From: an uncultured Porphyromonadaceae bacterium
GTDB taxonomy: Bacteria > Bacteroidota > Bacteroidia > Bacteroidales > Barnesiellaceae
Assembly (NCBI GenBank): GCA_900538555.1
Contig: UPYI01000018.1
Location: 14,480-78,479 of the forward strand
Direction: 5' to 3'
DNA: 64,000 nucleotides
Below are positions 1-10,321 of the stretch, one piece after another. Position 1 is the first letter of the stretch. Each line of letters opens with the position of its first letter. A program made the translations under genes and the position numbers. The notes beneath the pieces were generated by a model. That model was not told the DNA's origin, did no database searches, and saw only the letters and a program-made list of their open reading frames with translations.

Positions 1-288
1 TTCGACGTTCTGATGAATTTTATCCCAATCGTCGGAACTAAGATAATAGGATTTGGAGATACCGTGTTCGTCACCTTCGTATTTGAAGAAACGCTCGATC
101 GGTATTTGCCACTGATTAGCAATGGCTAACAATACATTTACATACAAATTTCCACCTCGAACGGCTTTACCGACAGTATTTTTATCCAATGAAAGAATTT
201 CAGCCGCATCTTTGTATGTCATGCCCTTCTTTTGAAGAAGTTCACGCAGAAATTCACCGGAATATACTAATTTTATCGGGCTGTCCAT
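1..288 (-). CDS. Cro/C1-type HTH regulator (partial, 3' end outside window)
   Basis: The minus strand is open from an ATG at 286-288 to the window edge, giving 96 codons with no stop. Residues about 10-60 read like an XRE/Cro-C1 helix-turn-helix: LRELLQKKGMTYKDAAEILS followed by LDKNTVGKAVRGGN, the usual turn and recognition-helix pattern. Later residues (WQIPIERFF) match the end of such domains. DNA-binding role is inferred from the family; target unknown. The C-terminus is missing, so a fused domain cannot be excluded. A perfect 8-bp inverted repeat lies 46 bp upstream and could be its operator. Confidence 0.75.
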   Translation of the reverse strand, partial: MDSPIKLVYSGEFLRELLQKKGMTYKDAAEILSLDKNTVGKAVRGGNLYVNVLLAIANQWQIPIERFFKYEGDEHGISKSYYLSSDDWDKIHQNVE

Positions 289-333
289 TTTGTTGTGAAT
301 ATTATCGGATCGATACGTAAATTTCATTTTTGC

Positions 334-353
334 AGAACTATCATCATAGTTCT
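334..353. promoter_or_regulatory. Inverted repeat, possible operator
   Basis: AGAACTAT and ATAGTTCT form a perfect 8-bp inverted repeat separated by CATC. It lies between the divergent HTH gene (start at 288) and mutA (start at 630), a natural place for autoregulation. Function is inferred only from position and symmetry. Confidence 0.35.
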
Positions 354-531
354 TACACATCTAATATACAAAATATTATGCATTTTATACACCCCCTGCC
401 GACTGCCCGCTCCGTCGAAACCGGCAATTATTGCAATCGTTTTATTCTTTATAAAAAATAAAAATGGACGTTTAGTTCATTCCCGCAGAAAATAATTAGA
501 GAAAAAATTCCGTATTTCAAACTATTTATTA

Positions 532-539
532 TAAATTTG
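532..539 (+). promoter_or_regulatory. Probable mutAB promoter (-7 box)
   Basis: TAAATTTG matches the Bacteroidetes -7 consensus TAnnTTTG. No good TTTG is seen 19-21 bp upstream. It would give a leader of about 85 nt containing a small GCCCG/CGGGC hairpin near 561-577. The leader is too short for a cobalamin riboswitch. The rest of the 289-629 gap shows nothing else recognisable. Confidence 0.45.
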
Positions 540-629
540 TATGCGTATGCGGTATTGTTTGCCCGTCACAAGCCGGGCGACCGTTATACCTTAATATAAG
601 AACACTTAAATTTCTTAACCTATAACACT

Positions 630-2483
630 ATGGCAAATAAAGAAAATCTCTTCGACAAGTTTCCGCCCATCTCGACAGAGGAGTGGAAAAACAAAGTCGT
701 AGCAGACCTTAAAGGGGCCGATTTCGACAAGAAATTGGTATGGAGAACCAACGAAGGATTTAACGTGAATCCGATGTACCGTGCAGAAGATACGGTTGAT
801 TTCAAAACGACCGATTCTCTACCGGGGGAATATCCTTATATCCGGGGTACGAAAACCGACAACGAATGGCTTACCCGCCAGGATATAGAAGTTGAAAATG
901 TCGATGAAGCCAATGCGAAAGCACTCGACATCCTTAACAAAGGTGTGGATTCGCTGGGTTTCAAATTGAAAGCCGAAGACATTACGGAAGAAGGCATAAG
1001 CCGTTTGCTCAAAGGTATCTGTCCCGAATGCGTGGAACTGAATTTCAGTTCGTGTGTCAAGAACAGCGTGAAATTGGCTGAAACTCTGGTCGCTTATTTC
1101 AAATCGCAAAATGCTGATCCGGAAAAACTGCACGGATCGATCAACTTCACTCCGTTCAAACGGATGTTGAAAAAAGGTCGTGATTTCGCCGAATATGCCG
1201 ATAAAGCCGCAGAGCTGTTAAAAGCTATCGCTCCTCTGCCCCACTATCGGGTATTGGCAGTAGATGCCGTATTGTTGAACAACGCCGGCTCGTTCATCTC
1301 GCAAGAGTTAGGTTTCGCTCTCGCATGGGGTAACGAATGGATGGCAGCCCTTACCGATAAGGGATTCAGTGCCGACGAAGTTGCCAAACGGATTAAATTC
1401 AACTTCGGTATTTCGTCGAACTACTTTATGGAATTGTCCAAATTCCGTGCCGCCCGCATGCTTTGGGCTCAAATCGTAAAACAATACGATCCGAAATGCG
1501 ACTGCTCTTGCAAAATGGTGTGCCACGCACAAACGTCGGAGTTCAACCAAACGATTTTCGACGCGCACGTGAATTTGCTCCGTTCGCAAACAGAAACCAT
1601 GTCGGCTGCTTTGGCAGGTGTAGATTCGATCACGACTCTGCCGTTCGACAAACAATATAAAACGCCGGACGATTTCTCCGAAAGAATCGCCCGCAACCAG
1701 CAATTGCTGCTGAAAGAAGAATCGCATCTGAACAAAATTACAGACCCGGGTGCAGGTTCGTATTATATCGAAACGCTGACCTTGTCTATCGCCGAACAGG
1801 CATGGAAACTGTTCCTCGAAGTAGAGGATAAAGGCGGCTTCTATGCAGCCGTAAAAGCCGGATTCGTTCAAGAACAGGTAAACGCATCGTCCGCTACCCG
1901 TCATGCCAACGTAGCTAAACGCAAAGAGATCCTGCTCGGTACTAACCAATACCCGAATTTCAACGAAATAGCCGGTAACAAGATTGAGAAGAAAGAAGAA
2001 AGTGCATCGCACTGCGGATGCAGTTGCGCACCCGAATTCGCTACCCTCTCATTCAAACGGGCTGCAAGCGATTTCGAAAATCTCCGTCTGGCAACGGAAA
2101 ACGCAGAAAAACGTCCGTCCGTATTTATGCTGACAATCGGTAATCTGGCTATGCGTCTGGCACGTTCTCAGTTCTCTTCGAACTTCTTCGCCTGCGCCGG
2201 ATATAAAATCATCGACAATTTAGGATTCGAAACCGTACAAGCCGGTGTTGATGCCGCTCTCGAAGCAAAAGCCGACATCGTCGTATTGTGTTCGAGCGAC
2301 GACGAATATGCAGTGTATGCTCCCGAAGCCCACAAGCTGCTCGAAGGAAAAGCATTGTTCGTTGTAGCCGGTGCTCCCGCCTGCATGGAAGAGCTCCAAG
2401 CACAAGGCATCACCGAGTTTATCCACGTACGTTCGAACGTATTGGATACATTGAAAGCATTCAATGCCAAATTGTCTATCTAA
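630..2483 (+). CDS. mutA: Methylmalonyl-CoA mutase, small (beta) subunit
   Basis: At 617 aa this is the usual length of the small subunit. The N-terminal barrel aligns in style with the large subunit encoded next (shared pattern FRAARMLWAQIVK). The C-terminal B12-type domain lacks the DxHxxG cobalamin motif and has ARSQFSSNFF at that place, as expected for the non-catalytic subunit. It partners MutB to interconvert succinyl-CoA and (R)-methylmalonyl-CoA in propionate formation or use. A Cys-rich linker (HCGCSC) lies near residue 455. The start ATG has a TAnnTTTG promoter about 90 bp upstream. mutB follows after 28 bp. Confidence 0.95.
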   Translation: MANKENLFDKFPPISTEEWKNKVVADLKGADFDKKLVWRTNEGFNVNPMYRAEDTVDFKTTDSLPGEYPYIRGTKTDNEWLTRQDIEVENVDEANAKALDILNKGVDSLGFKLKAEDITEEGISRLLKGICPECVELNFSSCVKNSVKLAETLVAYFKSQNADPEKLHGSINFTPFKRMLKKGRDFAEYADKAAELLKAIAPLPHYRVLAVDAVLLNNAGSFISQELGFALAWGNEWMAALTDKGFSADEVAKRIKFNFGISSNYFMELSKFRAARMLWAQIVKQYDPKCDCSCKMVCHAQTSEFNQTIFDAHVNLLRSQTETMSAALAGVDSITTLPFDKQYKTPDDFSERIARNQQLLLKEESHLNKITDPGAGSYYIETLTLSIAEQAWKLFLEVEDKGGFYAAVKAGFVQEQVNASSATRHANVAKRKEILLGTNQYPNFNEIAGNKIEKKEESASHCGCSCAPEFATLSFKRAASDFENLRLATENAEKRPSVFMLTIGNLAMRLARSQFSSNFFACAGYKIIDNLGFETVQAGVDAALEAKADIVVLCSSDDEYAVYAPEAHKLLEGKALFVVAGAPACMEELQAQGITEFIHVRSNVLDTLKAFNAKLSI

Positions 2484-2511
2484 GTCGTTTTATATCAAAA
2501 GGAAAAAGAAC

Positions 2512-4644
<2,133 letters not shown>

Positions 4645-4668
4645 TCCGTTATCGGATAGATCAACAAT

Positions 4669-4711
4669 AAAAGGGGGTGTGTCGAAATAAATTTTCGATG
4701 CGCCCCCTTTT
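4669..4711 (+). terminator. Terminator of mutAB
   Basis: AAAGGGGGTGTGTCGAAA pairs with TTTCGATGCGCCCCCTTT across a 5-nt loop, followed by TTC. The same architecture (G-run, TCGAAA, loop, TTTCGA, C-run) recurs after dcp and after the M16 protease. Confidence 0.85.
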
Positions 4712-4964
4712 CTGTGCGTTAGAATGGCTACAACCGGTATTTCCTATCGTACAATACCGGAGGATCCGACAAACCGAGCGCAATAAAGTTTACTTCAATT
4801 GCCGAAATGAAAATCTAATATAAAGCTACGCTGCAAATCAGCCGCGACGGAACATAGTCATTGCCATATCCGCCACAACCGTAAAGTACGTAACCTACGG
4901 GAACAGGATATAAATAAATGTGCCCAACAGGTTTTGAGAACCCGATAATAGTTTGCAACAAGAC
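4712..4964. other. Intergenic stretch with nothing recognised
   Basis: No open frame of substance, repeat copy or structured RNA could be recognised between the mutAB terminator and the next hairpin. The sequence may be a decayed gene or 3' region, but nothing visible supports this. Confidence 0.3.
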
Positions 4965-5016
4965 AAAAAAAGAACCGTATCTCCTTTTGTCACAAGGATC
5001 ATACGGTTCTTTTTTA
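4965..5016. terminator. Bidirectional terminator, probably of the LPP20-PEGA operon
   Basis: AAAAAAGAACCGTAT pairs with ATACGGTTCTTTTTT; the apical part adds CCTT/AAGG. It has a T-tract on both strands and lies 118 bp past the end of the minus-strand PEGA gene, so it most likely ends that operon. Confidence 0.8.
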
Positions 5017-5134
5017 TTCTATCATATCGGAGTTAAAACCGGCACGCAAACGCCGGCTTAACTGCATTTCGGTATATCTCTATCGAGATCGGTTTTCTGC
5101 AAATGGGTTCGGATCACCGATTCCGAATCGTGCA

Positions 5135-7855
5135 TCAATACGACGACGATCCGCCCTCTTCCACACCATAGGCAATACCTACTGCCGTAGCACCTACCAA
5201 TGCGGCAACACCGGCTATACCCAAACTCATACCGACCGTCGGGACAATCTGCGACCCGTACATCATACAGCCGGTCGTGAAACTCCACCAAGCGAAGCGA
5301 GAGTATCCGCTATTCTTAAAGCCGAAGCGCAAACCGAAATCACCGGCAAACTTATCTTCTTTTTTGGTCCCTGTTTTCGTCGTCCAATATCCGTCGTAAT
5401 ATCCGCCCGGCACATAAACCGACTTGGAATAATCCCGTGAGTAGTGCCCCCATCCGATACCGCCATACAACTGCAAGTCGAGCTTGTAATCGTCACTGGT
5501 AAGACGAATGACAGGTCCGGCAGTCATCGCTACCGAGTTGTCCAATCCGTAGAGGAATGTGCCGTACACACCTAAATGCGACCGAATCCAGCCATAGGTT
5601 CCACCCAGCATCACTGCATCGTCGGCACCCTTGCTCTTATAAGCAGTAGAATAACCTGCCAGAACTTCAAAGTAATAACAGGGGAAATCATCCTCATCGT
5701 CCGTATCAGCCAAAAACGACAATAGTCCAACCGGCATCAAGCTAATACCGAACGAGGGAATAAAGTTCCGATTGTAGTATTTGCATGCCAAAGAGAAACT
5801 CCACCACGACATTTTGGATTCGTTGTTAAAGGCAAAGCGTAAACCGAGGTCGCCCGCCACGCCGAACTTATAATCGTCTTTCGATTTGAAATAGGCAGCA
5901 CCCACACCTCCGTAAAGTTGAAGGTCTAACGCCTTGTAATCGTCGGTCAAGCGGAACAACGGACCGACTGCCAACATACCGTCCTCCGTATCTATGCCGT
6001 ACATTCCCGTAACGTGTGCACCCAAGTGATGCGACACATATCCGTAGTTTGCACCGACATAATTTCTCTTTTTCATGTCGATACCGTAATAGCCTTCAAA
6101 GAAGTGATTGCAGAAATCTTCTTCGGAGAAGAACCACGTCTGGGCATAATCTTTCTTTTGCGAGAATTCGAGTTTCGTATTCTGTCCTTTTCCCACAAAT
6201 ACGGACTGTGTTTTCGACGGTTTATATTTGCTCTTCAATACATACACATTGTGATTCCCGACCGGAATATCGTTTGTCCACGGGGTATATCCGACCTCTT
6301 TCCCGTCGATATAAACCGACGAACCCGATTTACGGGAGGTGACGTTCAATCTGCCATATTGCGTCACAGGAGCCGGGATAGTCTTTTGTACCTCCGTATC
6401 GCCTTTAATTACGAAAGAGATATGTCCGTCGTCGTGGTTCGATTTTACCGACCGCACGGTATATTCTCCTTCGGGCAACTTCCCGCTCCATTGACCTTTC
6501 CCTTTGTATTGGTCGTTTACAAAAATCTCCGACTCGGAATCGGTCGTCAATACAACCGGAGCATAGATCTGCCCCTTTTTCAGTTCGAATCTCAACGTAC
6601 GGTCATCCCCTTTTTTCAAGGTTACCTTCTCGGTCTGGGAGATATACCCCGATTTCGAGACTGTAACGGTGTGTTCGCCAATGAGCAACTGTTTGACCAA
6701 CGGCGATTCGCCTACCTCCTTGTCGTCGATCTTCACCGTACAATACAACGGAGCAGACTCGACATTGATCGAGGCGTAGAGCGGAATGGGCGCACCCACT
6801 TTTTTCTGAATCGTCTCACCGTCCTTCACTTTAAATGAAATACTTTGCGACTGATGACTGGGCTTGCGGGCTTCCAATATATGCGTCACACCACTGTTCA
6901 ACCGTCCGCTCCACGAGCCGATTCCTTTCTGTTCCTGATCGACCCATATCTCGGCTTCGGTATCGTCGGTAAAACAGGTAACATAAGCAAACTGCGGTTT
7001 CATATCGACCACAACAGCTTGCGTATCGCCCAACCCGCCGACTTTGACCTCCATCTGTTTCGTATAGAAATCTTTTTTCTGTGCCCGGATAGAGCATGTA
7101 CCCCGTTTTATTTTTTCACCGTATTGCAACGGCGTTTTTCCAATATACTCATCATTGATCCAGATATCCACCCCTTGCTCAGGTTCCGAAGTGATAGAGA
7201 GATAACTGTATGCCGGACGAAGCATCACCTCCTTCTTATTATCGCCTTTTTTAGAAACGACAATTTCCCCGGCTTCCGTCTCATACATATTATGCCGCAC
7301 CCGATAATAGTACTTGCCGTAATCCAACTTTTTGGCAAGGTTTCCATCGGTCAGAATCTCGGATACCAATTCGTAGTTTTTGGTTTTTCCGATCTCAACC
7401 AAAGCATCGGCAGGCGACACCTGCATTTTCAGATAGTCGGACTTGATTTCGGCATTCACCACGACATCCACCCGGTCGGCAGAAACCGTCAGCAAATAGG
7501 CGCGACCACGTTCCAACTTCACCGGGAAAGAGGGTATCGGAGTATATCCGGCACATTTCAATTCCAAATTTTTTACTTCGGCAGGCATGTAAAACCAAAT
7601 TTCACCATTATCCTTCACCACCCGTTTCACCACTGCCATACTTCCGCATTCGACGATCAAATCCTTCAAAGGAGTGGTTACTTTGAGCAGCGCACACAGG
7701 TTATCGTTCTGGTCATATTCCTTACTGTATGTCGAAGCATCAGCATGGTCTTTTGCCGCGCCCTCCTCTACATTCGTACGGCTCATCGACAACATTTGCG
7801 CCGAAGCACAAACCGTCGCCATTAAAAAACAAACAATAAAAACAATACGTTTCAT
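5135..7855 (-). CDS. Secreted PEGA-domain protein with duplicated barrel-like C-terminus
   Basis: 906 aa. Residues 1-19 form a Sec signal peptide ending in ASA|Q. The middle holds several PEGA-like units with typical phrases such as EQGVDIWINDEYIGKTPLQ near 225 and SSVYIDGKEVGYTPW near 520; PEGA domains are small beta domains of surface proteins. From about residue 590 two similar blocks follow, each with an LDLQLYGG(V/I)G strand and a GDLGLRF or GDFGLRF strand, suggesting an internal duplication with outer-membrane-barrel or beta-sheet character. Transcribed 33 bp behind the LPP20-like gene, so the two probably act together at the envelope. No enzymatic motif was seen and the role is unknown. 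Confidence 0.8.
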   Translation of the reverse strand: MKRIVFIVCFLMATVCASAQMLSMSRTNVEEGAAKDHADASTYSKEYDQNDNLCALLKVTTPLKDLIVECGSMAVVKRVVKDNGEIWFYMPAEVKNLELKCAGYTPIPSFPVKLERGRAYLLTVSADRVDVVVNAEIKSDYLKMQVSPADALVEIGKTKNYELVSEILTDGNLAKKLDYGKYYYRVRHNMYETEAGEIVVSKKGDNKKEVMLRPAYSYLSITSEPEQGVDIWINDEYIGKTPLQYGEKIKRGTCSIRAQKKDFYTKQMEVKVGGLGDTQAVVVDMKPQFAYVTCFTDDTEAEIWVDQEQKGIGSWSGRLNSGVTHILEARKPSHQSQSISFKVKDGETIQKKVGAPIPLYASINVESAPLYCTVKIDDKEVGESPLVKQLLIGEHTVTVSKSGYISQTEKVTLKKGDDRTLRFELKKGQIYAPVVLTTDSESEIFVNDQYKGKGQWSGKLPEGEYTVRSVKSNHDDGHISFVIKGDTEVQKTIPAPVTQYGRLNVTSRKSGSSVYIDGKEVGYTPWTNDIPVGNHNVYVLKSKYKPSKTQSVFVGKGQNTKLEFSQKKDYAQTWFFSEEDFCNHFFEGYYGIDMKKRNYVGANYGYVSHHLGAHVTGMYGIDTEDGMLAVGPLFRLTDDYKALDLQLYGGVGAAYFKSKDDYKFGVAGDLGLRFAFNNESKMSWWSFSLACKYYNRNFIPSFGISLMPVGLLSFLADTDDEDDFPCYYFEVLAGYSTAYKSKGADDAVMLGGTYGWIRSHLGVYGTFLYGLDNSVAMTAGPVIRLTSDDYKLDLQLYGGIGWGHYSRDYSKSVYVPGGYYDGYWTTKTGTKKEDKFAGDFGLRFGFKNSGYSRFAWWSFTTGCMMYGSQIVPTVGMSLGIAGVAALVGATAVGIAYGVEEGGSSSY

Positions 7856-7888
7856 ATTCTGATTACAAGATCTTGTTTTCTATACATA

Positions 7889-9742
7889 TTATATATTACC
7901 GGGACCGAAGATGCCAAAGTCGGGATGCGGTTTGGGTTGCCAAGCCCGCACGTCGATCATCGGTCGTTTCGGATTTTTCACATCGACAAGCAAAAACAGA
8001 TAGCCGGAGTCTCCATAATTGGAAGAATAATAGTCCTGCTTGATCTGGATACTGTAAACCGCCTCGCCCTTGCCGGTTTTCAAAACTTCCATATTGGCAA
8101 AGTTGAGATTGACATATTCCTTGCTTCTAAAACTCCATTTCAAATTGCGCAGATATTCTCCCTTATTCTGCCGGTTGTATTCGATATACTCGCCCTTCTC
8201 GCGGAACTGGTTTTCCACATCAGCCCGCTGGACGACCCGTCCGGTAATGATAAGCGCATTGTCGGAAAATATCGACGATATGTAATCCAGCCGCTTCAAG
8301 GCAAATGCCGTCTGGTAATTTTCCAAGAAATTGATCAACACCATCTTCGCCGATTCGGGCCAACGGCTATGCCGCATAATGTCTTTTACGGTGACACTGC
8401 TCAAAGCGAAACTGATATTGGTGATCTTCTTCTCCTCGTTGAATGTAAAGACCACGTCTTCTACAAAACTTTTCCGATTGGTTTTAAACGAAAATTTCAT
8501 CGGTATGCTACGGCAGGAGACTTCGCCATTGAAAACGACAAAACTGAGATTGCCGGAATCCAACACCCGGGCTTCGCCGTAACAGATCAAGTCCTGAAAT
8601 ATCGAATAGCCTTCCTCGGCAAAATGTTTTTTCACACCGTCGTATTCACGGGAAGTAATCGCCCGACATATTTCTTCGACGATACGGGCATAAGATTCCG
8701 CCTCTTTCCCATCCAACGATACGGGATCGGTCAGAGAGGGCGTTTGGGTTACAGCCGAACCGGTCGAGAAATCGAGCGGGTTGTTCGTACGTTCCAATAC
8801 CGATTCTATCGCCCTGTCTTTTTTCGAAGACTTCAAAGGCACATGACTGTGAAAGGCTTTGGGATAATTTACGCCGTTCATCGTAGACAAGACATTCTCA
8901 ATCTCCTTGTCCATACGCGCCTCTTCTTTGTAGATGTATTCGATTTTCACCTGTATCGAACTGATCTGCGTGCCCGAACGAAATTCGACATAACCTACTC
9001 CGTCTTTGGCAATACAAGGGCAACTCCAATCCACCCCATCGAAATAGGTATAGTCGAGCGATGCAACCGGAGCATTCTTATAGCGGAATGCCAAATTGCC
9101 CATCGTGCGGTTGTCGGAATTATAGCCTTCGAAACGGACTGTAATATCGCTTAATATCGAGTTGATCTTCGCCGGCAACCAAGCGGATACATGTTGTTTC
9201 GTGCCGTCCAGATCATCATAATAAAGTTCTTCGGGATAGCGCAATGTGGAAGAAAGGATCTGCGACCAATAATAGTAGCGCAAAGCATCCCCTATTTTCA
9301 GTTCCCGCTCGGCTCGTTCGGCAATCTTCAACATTTCTACGATCTTCTTTTCCCGTGCCTCCAACGAACGGTCTACATCGCTGCGTTTTATAAAACGTAC
9401 ACAATGGAACTCGTCGGGTCCGTTCACCAAGATGATACGTTTACAATCGGGCAGTTTTGCCTGCGAATATGTACGGATCACCGATTCGTACTGCGTCTCG
9501 TATTGGGCATCGTGGTTCTTCTCATCCGCACGATCGCGCAAGAAAAAATCGGACTTCACGACAATGGATATTTGAGACAGAATACCTGCCAATGCCGCAT
9601 TATCGGCTTCTTCCAAACTCGCTCCGCGTCCCTCACCGTATATATATCGGGCATCGTATTTTATCTGTTCGAAGGTCTGTGCCTGCATATGCAAAGACAG
9701 GCTTAGTAATAGCGCAAAAATAATTCCCTGAAAACGAAACAT
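7889..9742 (-). CDS. LPP20-like secreted protein
   Basis: 617 aa from the ATG at 9742, which starts a clear signal peptide (MFRFQGIIFALLLSLSLHMQ, cleaved before AQT). The frame is open 46 codons further up but that part is basic and Cys-rich and lacks a signal sequence, so it is leader. Residues about 25-170 resemble the LPP20 domain of Bacteroidetes envelope proteins (GRGASLEEADNAALAGILSQ, a stress-like DARYIYGEG start). The remainder alternates beta-rich and helical segments without known motif. First gene of an operon with the PEGA protein. Precise function unknown. Confidence 0.7.
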   Translation of the reverse strand: MFRFQGIIFALLLSLSLHMQAQTFEQIKYDARYIYGEGRGASLEEADNAALAGILSQISIVVKSDFFLRDRADEKNHDAQYETQYESVIRTYSQAKLPDCKRIILVNGPDEFHCVRFIKRSDVDRSLEAREKKIVEMLKIAERAERELKIGDALRYYYWSQILSSTLRYPEELYYDDLDGTKQHVSAWLPAKINSILSDITVRFEGYNSDNRTMGNLAFRYKNAPVASLDYTYFDGVDWSCPCIAKDGVGYVEFRSGTQISSIQVKIEYIYKEEARMDKEIENVLSTMNGVNYPKAFHSHVPLKSSKKDRAIESVLERTNNPLDFSTGSAVTQTPSLTDPVSLDGKEAESYARIVEEICRAITSREYDGVKKHFAEEGYSIFQDLICYGEARVLDSGNLSFVVFNGEVSCRSIPMKFSFKTNRKSFVEDVVFTFNEEKKITNISFALSSVTVKDIMRHSRWPESAKMVLINFLENYQTAFALKRLDYISSIFSDNALIITGRVVQRADVENQFREKGEYIEYNRQNKGEYLRNLKWSFRSKEYVNLNFANMEVLKTGKGEAVYSIQIKQDYYSSNYGDSGYLFLLVDVKNPKRPMIDVRAWQPKPHPDFGIFGPGNI

Positions 9743-9843
9743 ATATAGTTCTAAATTTCTACTTCTACTGCTTTTACAGTTCTTAATTCTACAACAGCCT
9801 TGTAAATAAAGCTTAAAAAATGTAGGTATCACTTTACAGCGAA

Positions 9844-9851
9844 CAAAGATA
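9844..9851 (-). promoter_or_regulatory. Promoter of the LPP20-PEGA operon (-7 box)
   Basis: TATCTTTG on the minus strand matches TAnnTTTG exactly. It implies a leader of roughly 95 nt before the ATG at 9742. The -33 box is not clear. Confidence 0.5.
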
Positions 9852-10143
9852 ATAAGATTATTTAAGAAATAAAACATCAAAATAATACATATTAAAGTCT
9901 ATATCTTATTTTTTCACTTTGATAAAAATCCATACCGTTACGGGTATAAAAAAAGGAGATCGAACCGATGTTGGATAAACATAGAAAACGGAAACCGAAA
10001 GACGGGAGGCTTGGTCTAAAAAGATCGGGCATTCATCTTTCTAAATACGTAGATTATCGATATTACCGTTTTTTTGCCCCCAAAAAAGTTGATCGTTCTG
10101 ATTTTTATTTTTACTTTTGTTTCCTTTCCTCCGCCAAAAAACG

Positions 10144-10282
10144 GAACGTTTTCGATAGCCGAGAGCAGAGCCGAATTTATTCGAGCTATGCCGAGGCGAG
10201 AAAAGGTGCATGAGAATGAACGTTTTCGATAGCCGAGTGGCAGAGCCGAATTTATTCGGGCTATGCCGAGGTGAGAAAAGAA
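10144..10282 (-). repeat. Dispersed repeat family A, two tandem copies
   Basis: Two copies about 73 bp apart. Written in the reverse orientation each has CTCGGCATAG, an inverted repeat of the form CCGAAT..ATTCGG, then TCTGCTCTCGGC and TATCGAAAACGTTC. The same unit occurs at 34674, 43727, 52867, 57159 and 63056. The 9743-10321 gap otherwise holds only the leader of the LPP20 gene and AT-rich sequence; no good promoter for the downstream protease was found. Confidence 0.9.
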
Positions 10283-10321
10283 GCTTGTATATAAACAAAT
10301 TGTATAACCAAACTATAACTT

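Noticed and set aside
540..629. Cobalamin riboswitch before mutAB
   Set aside because: The leader is under 100 nt and only a small hairpin can be drawn; the conserved B12-box was not found.
7925..9154. Open frame of 409 codons on the plus strand
   Set aside because: It is antisense to the LPP20-like gene, has a composition rich in Arg/Phe/Ile/His, no family motif and no ribosome site; a shadow frame.
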